Assembly: GCA_030587525.1 (NCBI GenBank)
Contig: JAUQYW010000419.1
Location: forward strand, 1 to 29,997
Direction: 5' to 3'
Source: Candidatus Sigynarchaeota archaeon
GTDB taxonomy: Archaea > Asgardarchaeota > Lokiarchaeia > Sigynarchaeales > Sigynarchaeaceae
DNA: 29,997 bases
Shown here: piece by piece, positions 22,044-29,143 of the stretch
Numbering within the stretch: the first letter of the stretch is position 1
Layout: every line of letters begins with the position of its first letter
Notes under the pieces: generated by a model
Databases searched by the model: none
The model's input: only the letters and a program-made list of their open reading frames with translations
What the model was told of the DNA's origin: nothing
Position numbers and translations under genes: made by a program

Positions 22044-23240
22044 TTATTCTTTTATTTCTTTAACAACCGCTTCCAGGGCATCGATCACTTGCTTGGCCTG
22101 GCCCTTCGAAATCACGAGCGGTGGCAACAACCTGATCACCGTAAACCCAGCCGTGAGCACGAGAACGCCTTTGTCTTGCATTTTTTTCACGATATCGGCG
22201 ACCTTTCCCCTGAACTGGATGCCGATCATAAGCCCCTTCCCCCGCACCTCCTTGATGGCCGGGTATGTCTGCCGCAATCGTTCGAGCTCGGGAAATATGA
22301 AGGCACTGATCTTGTTGCAATTATCGATGATTTTTTCGTCTTTGAAAATCTTCAAGCTTTCCACGCCGACGGCACACGCGAACGGGTTGCCACCAAAGGT
22401 CGTGCCGTGCGATCCCGTGTCGACCGCGCTCATGATCTTGTCAGTAGTAATCGTTGCACCCATAGGAATGCCAGCAGCGATTCCTTTCGCGAGACAGAGG
22501 ATGTCGGGCGTGACGCCGTAGTGCTCGAAGCAAAACATCTTTCCCGTTCGGCCGAAACCGGTCTGGACCTCGTCGAAGATGAGCGGGACGTCCTTCTGTG
22601 TACAGAGATCGCGCAAGTCCTTGACAAACTTCGGGTCGGCAGGATACACCCCTTGCTCCCCCTGGATGAGCTCAAGGATCACGCAGATCGTGTTTTCTGT
22701 CATCATTGCCTTGACCGAATCGATGTCGTTGAACGACGCGTGCTTCACGCCCGGGATCAGCACGTAATCTTGCCGGTACCTCGGTTCGAACGTGATCGAC
22801 AAGGCACCAAGCGTGCGGCCATGAAATGCCCGCTTGAACCCGAGGATCTCCTTGTCTTTGACATTTTTTTTGTATTTCATGGCAAACTTGAGCGCCGCCT
22901 CTATCGATTCCGTCCCCGAGTTGCAAAAGAACACGCGGGACAAGTTGCTGCCTTGCGGCATCAACCCAACGAGCAGCTGGAGAAGCTCAGCACGAGATTC
23001 GTCATAGAAGTGACCGCAAGTGATAGGCCGGTGAGCTTGCAAGTGATCGCATATCACCTTGACGATGCGCGGGTGGGAATACCCGATGACGGACACCCCA
23101 TGGCCACCAACGCAATCGATGAAGGGCTTTCCATCGTACCCGTAGAGGACAGCGCCTTCTCCCTTGAGAATCGGTACTTTCTTGTTGAACTGCCCACTGT
23201 CGTGGGCGTTTTCGATGGTGATGATTTCTTCCGGGTGCAT
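22044..23240 (-). CDS. class-III PLP aminotransferase (acetylornithine / LysW-aminoadipate semialdehyde type)
   Basis: The protein has 398 residues. Landmarks are FIDCVGGHGVSVIGYSHP, the cofactor-phosphate stretch SGTESIEAALKFA and FHGRTLGALS. ILELIQGEQGV, DEVQTGFGRTG and the PLP-lysine segment CLAKGIAAGIPMGA follow. The end has EVRGKGLMIGIQF and VIRLLPPLVISK, with the NPFACAVG region between. This is the ArgD/LysJ/GabT branch. In archaea such enzymes often serve arginine or lysine synthesis with LysW-linked substrates, but no other biosynthesis gene is adjacent. ATG 23240 is chosen because a TATA-like TATTAAAT (23264-23272, minus strand) is centred about 27 bases upstream, predicting a leaderless mRNA. 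Upstream in-frame codons do not match the family. Confidence 0.9.
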   Translation of the reverse strand: MHPEEIITIENAHDSGQFNKKVPILKGEGAVLYGYDGKPFIDCVGGHGVSVIGYSHPRIVKVICDHLQAHRPITCGHFYDESRAELLQLLVGLMPQGSNLSRVFFCNSGTESIEAALKFAMKYKKNVKDKEILGFKRAFHGRTLGALSITFEPRYRQDYVLIPGVKHASFNDIDSVKAMMTENTICVILELIQGEQGVYPADPKFVKDLRDLCTQKDVPLIFDEVQTGFGRTGKMFCFEHYGVTPDILCLAKGIAAGIPMGATITTDKIMSAVDTGSHGTTFGGNPFACAVGVESLKIFKDEKIIDNCNKISAFIFPELERLRQTYPAIKEVRGKGLMIGIQFRGKVADIVKKMQDKGVLVLTAGFTVIRLLPPLVISKGQAKQVIDALEAVVKEIKE

Positions 23241-23249
23241 TTTATTTCT

Positions 23250-23272
23250 ACGTGATATCCGGGATTTAATAT
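23250..23272 (-). promoter_or_regulatory. leaderless promoter of the aminotransferase gene with an ACGTGATATC word
   Basis: The TATA-like TATTAAAT (23264-23272, minus strand) precedes ATG 23240 by about 27 bases from its centre. Between them at 23250-23259 is ACGTGATATC (plus strand), which recurs inverted in the palindrome at 23343-23361. Confidence 0.5.
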
Positions 23273-23342
23273 TTCGCATCAGCACGCGTGTCCTCGCCGC
23301 CAAAACAGCGCCCGCATGTCGCCGCGGGAATAAAAAACGGGT

Positions 23343-23361
23343 GACGTGATGATATCACGTC
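23343..23361. promoter_or_regulatory. 19-bp palindrome upstream of the aminotransferase gene
   Basis: The 8-base arms GACGTGAT and ATCACGTC around GAT form an inverted repeat. It overlaps the stop codon of the winged-helix gene and lies about 100 bases before the aminotransferase start. It shares a 10-base word with the site near that promoter and may be an operator. Confidence 0.45.
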
Positions 23362-24563
23362 GCTATGTTGAACTTGAGCTCGTCACACACCACGTCGTTA
23401 TATCGCGCCAGCATCGACACGACGATGTTCCGGTTCGCTCCATCGGGCATGACCAGGCCGATTTCCTCGAGTTTCTTGAGATGGTACTGGATCGCGCCGT
23501 GATAGACAGGCGGAATGATGCGCTTGGCCAGATCCACGAGCGTTGATCCAGGGTTTTTCAAGAGCAGCTGCACGAGCTGCCTCACGATGTCGTTGTAGAG
23601 GACCACGACCAGTTCCGCCACCTTGTCGTCCTCCTTGAACGATGGCGCGAAGAAGTTCCACAGCTTGCCGAATTTCCGCTTCTGGATCAAGTCAAATCGC
23701 TCCAGCACGAGAATATGTTTCAAGAACGGGTTCCGCGTGATGCCGAGCTTGGTCTGAATGCGATCGTCGCGTGCATGGGTCCCGGGATATTGCACCAGGA
23801 ACCTGGTGATATCCTGGTACAGCTCGCTGGCGATGATCTCGTCCTTCGTCCTGCGTTCCGCAGTGACGATCCATTTCTGGTCCACGAGGCCCTTGATCGT
23901 GTCGATGATGGATTCCTTCGAGTAGCCCTTTTGCACGTGAAACTTGGCCAAGCAGTCGTTGAGGACTTTCTCAACCATCGGCGTGTATGGCTCGAAACCG
24001 ATGTCAGCCTCGTACCGTTTCTTCTTCATGGATGCCTTGGCGACCCGTAACACGTCTTTCTCCATGTCGGTGAGTTCATCATAATCGGTGGTGGATAACT
24101 CGTCGCCGGCTATGTTTCCTTCCTCCTCCACGGCTTCCGCATCCGCCGCAAGCTGTATGAGCGTTTTCCCCCGCGGGATCTCATTCTGGCTCCCTGGTGT
24201 CGTTGAGGGTTCTTGTGATGGCTCAGTTTCAGGTGCCGGCTCGGCTTGCACCGGTGGTGCCATTGTCGCTGGTGCTGCCGCCGCTGCCGCTGTTGTCGCT
24301 GGTGCCTTCTCGATCGCCGCCAATATTTCTTCTTTCGGGAACGATTTTTCCTCGTGGTAAGCCGTGGTCGCAGCTTGGACGAGCGGCATTGCCCGCCGCT
24401 TGGCGGGTTTCGGGGTAGTGGCCATCACCGGGGGTTCCTCCAGATCGGCAGGGCGTGAATCATCGCCGGGTTCATGCTCATGGCCCTCTGGCGCGGGCTG
24501 GGCAGCTGGCTTTGCCTCGCTACTCTTGCCTTTCTTCTCGCGCTTTCGTTCCATCAGAGCCAT
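23355..24563 (-). CDS. winged-helix DNA-binding protein with disordered N-terminal half
   Basis: The protein is about 402 residues. The first about 155 are low-complexity Lys/Glu/Pro/Ala-rich. A helical domain follows, including YSKESIIDTIKGLVDQKWIV. Then come two wH units: YQDITRFLVQYPGTHARDDR with KHILVLERFDLIQKRK, and IVRQLVQLLLKNPGSTLVDL with AIQYHLKKLEEIGLVMP. The last reads like an ArsR/MarR-type recognition helix and wing, and is the strongest part of the call. No ligand-binding domain is recognised. GTG 24575, ATG 24563 and ATG 24554 are possible starts; I use 24563. It lies 22 bases after the zinc-ribbon membrane gene, probably in one transcript, and may sense through it. Confidence 0.75.
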   Translation of the reverse strand: MALMERKREKKGKSSEAKPAAQPAPEGHEHEPGDDSRPADLEEPPVMATTPKPAKRRAMPLVQAATTAYHEEKSFPKEEILAAIEKAPATTAAAAAAPATMAPPVQAEPAPETEPSQEPSTTPGSQNEIPRGKTLIQLAADAEAVEEEGNIAGDELSTTDYDELTDMEKDVLRVAKASMKKKRYEADIGFEPYTPMVEKVLNDCLAKFHVQKGYSKESIIDTIKGLVDQKWIVTAERRTKDEIIASELYQDITRFLVQYPGTHARDDRIQTKLGITRNPFLKHILVLERFDLIQKRKFGKLWNFFAPSFKEDDKVAELVVVLYNDIVRQLVQLLLKNPGSTLVDLAKRIIPPVYHGAIQYHLKKLEEIGLVMPDGANRNIVVSMLARYNDVVCDELKFNIAT

Positions 24564-24585
24564 GGATGGTGCCACTCGGGTCGAT

Positions 24586-26304
24586 TCAATTCGGTTGAGA
24601 TTTTTTCATCTGGTCGATGAATGCGGGAATTTCCTTATCGGGTAACGTCTTGAGCTGGTCGAGTATCCACTTTTTCGTGTTCTCGTCGTAGGTCATGTTG
24701 CGAACGGCGAGCACGTGCATGGGATCAATTTCCTCTGCCTTGTTGAGCTCGATGTACTCGTCGATGATGTCGAGTTGCTCGAATTCGGGATGATACACGA
24801 GCTCCTCGGCGATCGCCTCGATTTCATCGTCAGATAAGCCCAATTTCGAGAGCTTGATGAGCCGCTTCCGCACCCGGGGCGTGAGCACGTTGAAATTTCG
24901 CTGCAAGAAGGCCTCGACCGATGTTTCCGCTTTTCGTGGTAGCGTTGCCGGCTTCTTTGCACGCTGCTTGGCAAGGGTTGCCGGTGCCAGCGGGGGCAGT
25001 GCAGGGGCTTGTGCTGGCTTCGCCGGGATCGGTTCCGCGGGTTTCACGGGCTGGACAGGTGGCACGGGTCCAGCGGTTGGGGCAGGCTGAAGCGGCGTGA
25101 TCGGCGGGACTGCAGGCGTTTCATGACGCGGAAGCTGGATCCTCTCGGGCTTTTGAACGAGAGGCCGTTCCGGCACGCCATGCTCCTTGTCATATGCTTC
25201 CAGCACGAGGAGCATGATGGCTTTCACGATCATTGGCGTTCCTGAGCCCATGCAGATGCAGCCGATGACAGCATATCCCATTGCCTTACCGCCGATGCCG
25301 TCAAATTTCCATTCCCTGACGTAAGCCGACACGTTGCGGAGGTCGCCATTCGCAGCAATGGTTCCACAAATGCCCATGATGATGAAGCCGACGAGCTCGG
25401 GAGACGGGATGGTCATCGACACGATGCCAGTCATCAATCCCCATACCATGTAGCAGAAAGCGGATGCCGCGGCGATTGAGGCAACCATCCACGAGATTTC
25501 GTCGAAACCGTTGATCCATGCAATCAGCGCGTCGCGCCGGGGCTTTGGAAAGATGCGATCTTGCTTTGTCATGTAGGCCATGACCGCAAATCCCTTGATC
25601 ACGAGCAAGATCCCGATGCCATAAACGTACAGGCCAGCCAAGCCGGCGATCACGATGTCGATGCCGTAAAACTCGTATTGGCCAGCGGCAATCCACTTGT
25701 GAAGGCGCCGGGTCTCGTACCAGTACATGAACGCACCCATGATGTATTGCGGGAGCAAGAACAAGAGCGTGGTGACCAAGTACCCGAAATCGATGTATAC
25801 TTGGCCGAACAAGGCGCGGTATGTCACCATGGAAAGGGATATGACGAAGAATAAACTAAGGAAAATTTTCATGAGGTTCAAGGACAACTCGTTGTAATCG
25901 TGGATCTTGCCTTTGAATACCGCCAGCTGCTTCTTGGTCTCCGCGATGTACTCCGGGCTCCCCGGAACCGGCACGGGCACCGCTGGTTTTTCACCGCCGG
26001 TGGGAGAAGTGCCTGGGACGCGCCCGCAGCATTTATCTCCGGCTGGCGATGCGGTGGCCTTCGACGGCACCTTGATGCCAACCAGCGGCGCTGTCCCGGG
26101 GCCACGGGGTATGCCGGGTGATTTCACCTTGTGGCCAGCTGGCTTGGACGCGGTGATTGGCGAGCTTGCTTGTCCTTGTGCCTTTGGCACCAGTACGATG
26201 CCGCAGTTCTCGCACGTGACGGCCTTGCCCGATTGCAAATCACGCCGCAATTCCACGGGCAGAGCAGCTTTGCAATTGGGGCAATTGATCTCGATTTCGC
26301 TCAT
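24586..26304 (-). CDS. zinc-ribbon polytopic membrane protein, unknown function
   Basis: The protein has 572 residues. An N-terminal zinc ribbon uses C8, C11, C31 and C34 (CPNCKAALP and CENCGIVLV). A Pro/Gly-rich linker (about 45-115) leads to around six membrane helices (about 140-375). A second long Pro/Ala-rich linker follows (about 385-465). A soluble C-terminal helical region contains FLQRNFNVLTPRVRKRLIKL, LSDDEIEAIAEEL and DIIDEYIELNKAEE. The layout places both ends in the cytoplasm. I know no named family with it. A minus-strand TATA-like TTATTAAA lies around 26344-26351. It is upstream of the winged-helix gene and probably co-transcribed. Confidence 0.75.
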   Translation of the reverse strand: MSEIEINCPNCKAALPVELRRDLQSGKAVTCENCGIVLVPKAQGQASSPITASKPAGHKVKSPGIPRGPGTAPLVGIKVPSKATASPAGDKCCGRVPGTSPTGGEKPAVPVPVPGSPEYIAETKKQLAVFKGKIHDYNELSLNLMKIFLSLFFVISLSMVTYRALFGQVYIDFGYLVTTLLFLLPQYIMGAFMYWYETRRLHKWIAAGQYEFYGIDIVIAGLAGLYVYGIGILLVIKGFAVMAYMTKQDRIFPKPRRDALIAWINGFDEISWMVASIAAASAFCYMVWGLMTGIVSMTIPSPELVGFIIMGICGTIAANGDLRNVSAYVREWKFDGIGGKAMGYAVIGCICMGSGTPMIVKAIMLLVLEAYDKEHGVPERPLVQKPERIQLPRHETPAVPPITPLQPAPTAGPVPPVQPVKPAEPIPAKPAQAPALPPLAPATLAKQRAKKPATLPRKAETSVEAFLQRNFNVLTPRVRKRLIKLSKLGLSDDEIEAIAEELVYHPEFEQLDIIDEYIELNKAEEIDPMHVLAVRNMTYDENTKKWILDQLKTLPDKEIPAFIDQMKKSQPN

Positions 26305-26604
26305 GTTTGCTCGTTACTCTCGTTAGTTTCTTGTTTTCCAGCATTTAATAACTTTGGTCAGTATCGACCGGTGGCAGTTTCGATTCGTAGTTATCGAGAT
26401 AAAAGTGCCATCATGGATTCTTATCTGAAGTCGAGACCGATTCCTGGCATCGGCACGGGAATATTCGGTAACGCGTCCCAGCGAAACTTTTTTTATGACC
26501 GATGCTTTTTTCTTCTCGGTATTTCCCGGTAAATTTGCACCGGTCTCCCGAGAAAATCGAAAAAATACACGAAAGATCTAAAATTTAAAGAAAAATTTAA
26601 AAAT
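26305..26604. other. intergenic region upstream of tRNA-Phe (300 bp)
   Basis: The region holds the minus-strand promoter of the zinc-ribbon gene (TTATTAAA near 26344-26351) and, on the plus strand, an AT-rich stretch with TTTAAA (about 26583-26600) upstream of the tRNA. A 39-codon open frame at 26413-26532 has no supporting signals and is left uncalled. Confidence 0.4.
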
Positions 26605-26681
26605 GCCAAGGTAGCTTAGCCCGGGAGAGCGCTGGACTGAAGATCCAGTTGCCGGGAGTTCAAGTCTCCCCCTTGGCACCA
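26605..26681 (+). tRNA. tRNA-Phe (anticodon GAA), CCA encoded
   Basis: The acceptor stem GCCAAGG (26605-26611) pairs with CCTTGGC (26671-26677), and ACCA (26678-26681) follows, so the 3' CCA is encoded. The anticodon stem CTGGA/TCCAG (26632-26636, 26644-26648) encloses loop CTGAAGA with anticodon GAA at 26639-26641. The T stem GGGAG/CTCCC (26654-26658, 26666-26670) has loop TTCAAGT. No intron is present. The upstream TTTAAA-rich stretch probably holds the promoter. Confidence 0.97.
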
Positions 26682-26785
26682 ATTTTCTTTCCTTTCTTCA
26701 AAATCTTCAAAAACCTCAAAGAAAATGAGGATTCTATATCTCTCCAACATCGGCATGCATTGCTGGAGTGTATTTCGGCCTGTTT

Positions 26786-27244
26786 TCAAGCCATACCGAA
26801 GATGATGGCTGCGACCGCGATGACGATGATCAAGGTGATGCAGCATGACGCTCCCTCGCAGGATCCCGACGAGGACGATGACCTGCTCGTTGGTCGTGGA
26901 AAGGAGGTCTCGTGGCGCGGCGTGAAAGCATCATCCACGGAAGATCTGCTGGTCATCGTGGATCCCCTGACCCGCAATCCCTGGACGCCATGGCCTCCCG
27001 TGTGTTGCGACCAGCCCGGGCCGAAACCAAAGCCACTATCCGCCGTCTCGTCGAATGCTGAAAGCTCCCCACGTTCGATCTTTTCAGCCAACTCCCGTGG
27101 CGAAAAGTTGGTCCCGTGTATGCGATTGATCTCGTCGGTCGCGCGCTGGATCTGGCGCGACGAGTCCGGGTCGCTGGTGAAAAACCCGTATTTTGCTGCC
27201 CGTTCTGCTCGGCAGAGTGGGCAACTGCAATCATCATCGTGCAT
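26786..27244 (-). CDS. small Cys-rich tail-anchored membrane protein, unknown function
   Basis: The protein has 152 residues. The N-terminus has a CSCPLC cluster (MHDDDCSCPLCRAERAAKYG). A helical segment follows (SRQIQRATDEINRIHG and SPRELAEKIERGELSAF). A Ser/Thr/Arg/Gly-rich linker leads to a C-terminal hydrophobic helix preceded by cysteines (CEGASCCITLIIVIAVAAII) that ends at the stop. This is the form of a tail-anchored protein with a possible metal-binding head. The PRELAEKI stretch resembles small helical adaptors but is not diagnostic. No homologue is recognised; coding status rests on ORF length and composition. Confidence 0.55.
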   Translation of the reverse strand: MHDDDCSCPLCRAERAAKYGFFTSDPDSSRQIQRATDEINRIHGTNFSPRELAEKIERGELSAFDETADSGFGFGPGWSQHTGGHGVQGLRVRGSTMTSRSSVDDAFTPRHETSFPRPTSRSSSSSGSCEGASCCITLIIVIAVAAIIFGMA

Positions 27245-27627
27245 ATCTTGGTCCCCTCGTTTTACTTGTTTTTTTCTCTGGTAGGTTAATATCTGGGTTC
27301 TCCTAGCCGCGTGTTAACCTTCCACAAGCGTCGTGTACCTTCAAGTTTTATATAGATATGATCGCATAAGCAAGATCGTGTACTATATGCATCTTGACAT
27401 TACATCTTTATCCCCACGGCTTATCCGGCAAAGCACTTCACGAAAAACTCGCAAGTTGGATGTAATTCATTATGGGTTTGAAGGAACTATGTTAAATCTT
27501 GCACGATGCCGTCGGGATAACGAGAATCGCTTGAAAAGGAGCAGATGTAGCGAGTGACGCTCTTGCTGCTTCTTGATCTCACGATCAAGATGCTCGTGAA
27601 GATGAGCATTCTTGAGAAAGAAGTGGC
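27245..27627. other. 383-bp intergenic region with a strong TATA element and tandem hairpins
   Basis: TTTTATATAG (27346-27355) can act on either strand. On the minus strand it would give the small tail-anchored protein a leader of about 80 bases; on the plus strand it would start a transcript near 27377. Two perfect hairpins at 27572-27609 follow the UspA gene. A 56-codon basic open frame on the plus strand (ATG 27387 to 27557) is possible but unsupported. Confidence 0.4.
27572..27609 (-). terminator. tandem hairpins downstream of the UspA gene
   Basis: CTTGATC/GATCAAG with loop TCAC (27572-27589) and ATGCTC/GAGCAT with an 8-base loop (27590-27609) lie directly next to each other, about 18 bases past the UspA stop. 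They could stabilise the mRNA 3' end or assist termination; no T-run follows directly. Confidence 0.35.
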
Positions 27628-28092
27628 TCATTTGCTCACGATGAGCGTCGGGATCGTGCATAACCGGATGACCGGCTCGACCACGTCGCCGATGATGGAC
27701 TTTTGCGCCTTCGACGCGCCTTGGCGGCCGACGATGGCGAGGTCATAGTCCCCCGTGCAGATCTCGTTCACGAGCTCGGCCGAGGGATTACCGTTCAGCA
27801 CCTTCGTGTCGATGTAAGGATGGGCTTGCTTCTTAGCCATCTTTATGATCTTGCTGAAAACTTCGTTGCCGGTTTGTTCCGTGCGCGCCTCGTCGAGCAA
27901 CATGCTGTCGAACGGGTCGCCGGCTTTGCGCATCACGGCGGTATCCTTAATGACCGTCTTGATGTAATCTTCGGTCACGACATAGGTAAACGTCACCGTG
28001 GACGTGAATACCTTGGCCAGCTGTAGCCCCATCTCCGCAGCCTTATAGCTGTCGGCCGAATCGTCGACCGCGACGATGATGTGCTTGAACAA
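27628..28092 (-). CDS. UspA-family universal stress protein
   Basis: This is a single Usp domain of 154 residues. It begins with FKHIIVAVDDSADSYKAAEM, has the YDLAIVGRQGASKAQKSIIG nucleotide loop, and ends VVEPVIRLCTIPTLIVSK. The loop follows G-x2-G-x9-G but the next residue is Asp rather than Ser/Thr, so ATP binding is uncertain. The start is TTG 28092: the preceding codons are non-homologous and GAGGAGA lies 3-9 bases upstream of it. Usp proteins are small cytosolic nucleotide-binding proteins linked to stress; partners here are not known. Confidence 0.9.
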   Translation of the reverse strand: MFKHIIVAVDDSADSYKAAEMGLQLAKVFTSTVTFTYVVTEDYIKTVIKDTAVMRKAGDPFDSMLLDEARTEQTGNEVFSKIIKMAKKQAHPYIDTKVLNGNPSAELVNEICTGDYDLAIVGRQGASKAQKSIIGDVVEPVIRLCTIPTLIVSK

Positions 28093-28205
28093 TGTTCTCC
28101 TCGTAAAATCATTGATTTGAGTACAAAAAAAGGATTGGCATCTTGCGTGTGGAGCGGCTCGGAAGGCCGTTTTGGGCCGAGCACGGGAACGCGAGGGCGC
28201 CGCGA

Positions 28206-29117
28206 TCATGCATGGTGCCCGAACTGGAAATCCTTGATGCGCGACCGGAGCGTGACTTCCGTGACGCCGCATGCGGAGGAGACTTGCTTCTGCGGCATAA
28301 TTTCACCAGTCTGCTTGCAAGCCAGGTAGATCGAGGCGGCGATGTAGCCTTTTGGATCCTTGCCCGCCGTGTTCTTGGCGTGTTCGAGGGCCGTGAGGAG
28401 CTTCTCGGCGACGATCGTGGTTTCTTGCGAGATCCCCAGCACGCTTGCGTAGCGGGGGAACAAGCCTGCCACGTTGATCCTTGGTAACTTGACCCCGAGC
28501 TCGTCGAGGAGCACCCGGAAGCAGATGCGGATGTCGCGTTCCTCCGTGTCAGGCATCTGAGCGTAGATCTCGTCGACCGACCGTGGGATCTTGCTCATGC
28601 GACACGCGAGATAGATGCAAGCGCCCACGAAGCCGTTGATCGATCGTCCCCGCATCACGTTGAGCCGCTGCATCTTTTTATAGTATGTGGCCGCCGTTTC
28701 CGCGACGAGCCTCGGCACGGCCAAGCTGGTGCACACGCGCTTGATTTCGTTAGCAGCCATGAGGAAATTCTTCTTGTCCCACGACATGCGCGAGTTCCAC
28801 TTGACCGCGCGCTTGAGCTGGGGGCTGGCATTCTTGTCGGTTGCCCTGACGATCGTCGTCCAGCTGATATCCGTCAACGCGGTGATCGGGGTGCCGTTGT
28901 GCTTGCGGTTCTCTATTTCCTCGGCTGTGTACGCTCGCCGTTCTTGCGAGAAGTCAAAGGCTCCGTGTTCCACGACCGTGCCGCAATCGGGGCATATCAG
29001 CTCGCCCCGGTGCACGTCCTCGATCAGGCTCTTGCTGCCGCATTCTGGGCAGGCCACGCCGTCCTTGCCCGCCGAATTCGTTTCGATCAATGCTTCGTGC
29101 ATAGGTTTCGTGTTCAT
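28206..29117 (-). CDS. tfb: transcription initiation factor IIB (TFB)
   Basis: The protein has 303 residues. An N-terminal zinc ribbon uses C23, C26, C42 and C45 (CPECG, CPDCG). The B-reader/linker region has RRAYTAEEIENRKHNGTP. Two cyclin repeats follow: first SWDKKNFLMAANEIKRVCTS through RSINGFVGACIYLACRMSKI, second LPRINVAGLFPRYASVLGIS through GYIAASIYLACKQTGEIMP. The C-terminal helix-turn-helix is QKQVSSACGVTEVTLRSRIK. TFB bridges TBP-DNA and RNA polymerase. The reader lacks the canonical GPEWRAF and the GLST-like block (here SWTTI), so this may be a paralogue rather than the housekeeping factor. It is 26 bases downstream of the partial gene at 29144, on the same strand. Confidence 0.95.
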   Translation of the reverse strand: MNTKPMHEALIETNSAGKDGVACPECGSKSLIEDVHRGELICPDCGTVVEHGAFDFSQERRAYTAEEIENRKHNGTPITALTDISWTTIVRATDKNASPQLKRAVKWNSRMSWDKKNFLMAANEIKRVCTSLAVPRLVAETAATYYKKMQRLNVMRGRSINGFVGACIYLACRMSKIPRSVDEIYAQMPDTEERDIRICFRVLLDELGVKLPRINVAGLFPRYASVLGISQETTIVAEKLLTALEHAKNTAGKDPKGYIAASIYLACKQTGEIMPQKQVSSACGVTEVTLRSRIKDFQFGHHA

Positions 29118-29143
29118 AGGCTAGCACCATTCCATCGATATGA

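Noticed and set aside
22041..23255. 404-codon plus-strand open frame over the aminotransferase gene
   Set aside because: It runs antisense to a protein with full PLP-transaminase motifs, and its own translation has no domain signature.
26413..26532. 39-codon open frame upstream of tRNA-Phe
   Set aside because: No promoter or ribosome-binding site at the start, and composition is not like the neighbouring genes.
28093..28272. 60-residue N-terminal extension of the UspA gene
   Set aside because: The extension is Arg/Ala/Pro-rich and unlike Usp proteins; a GAGGAGA site fits TTG 28092.
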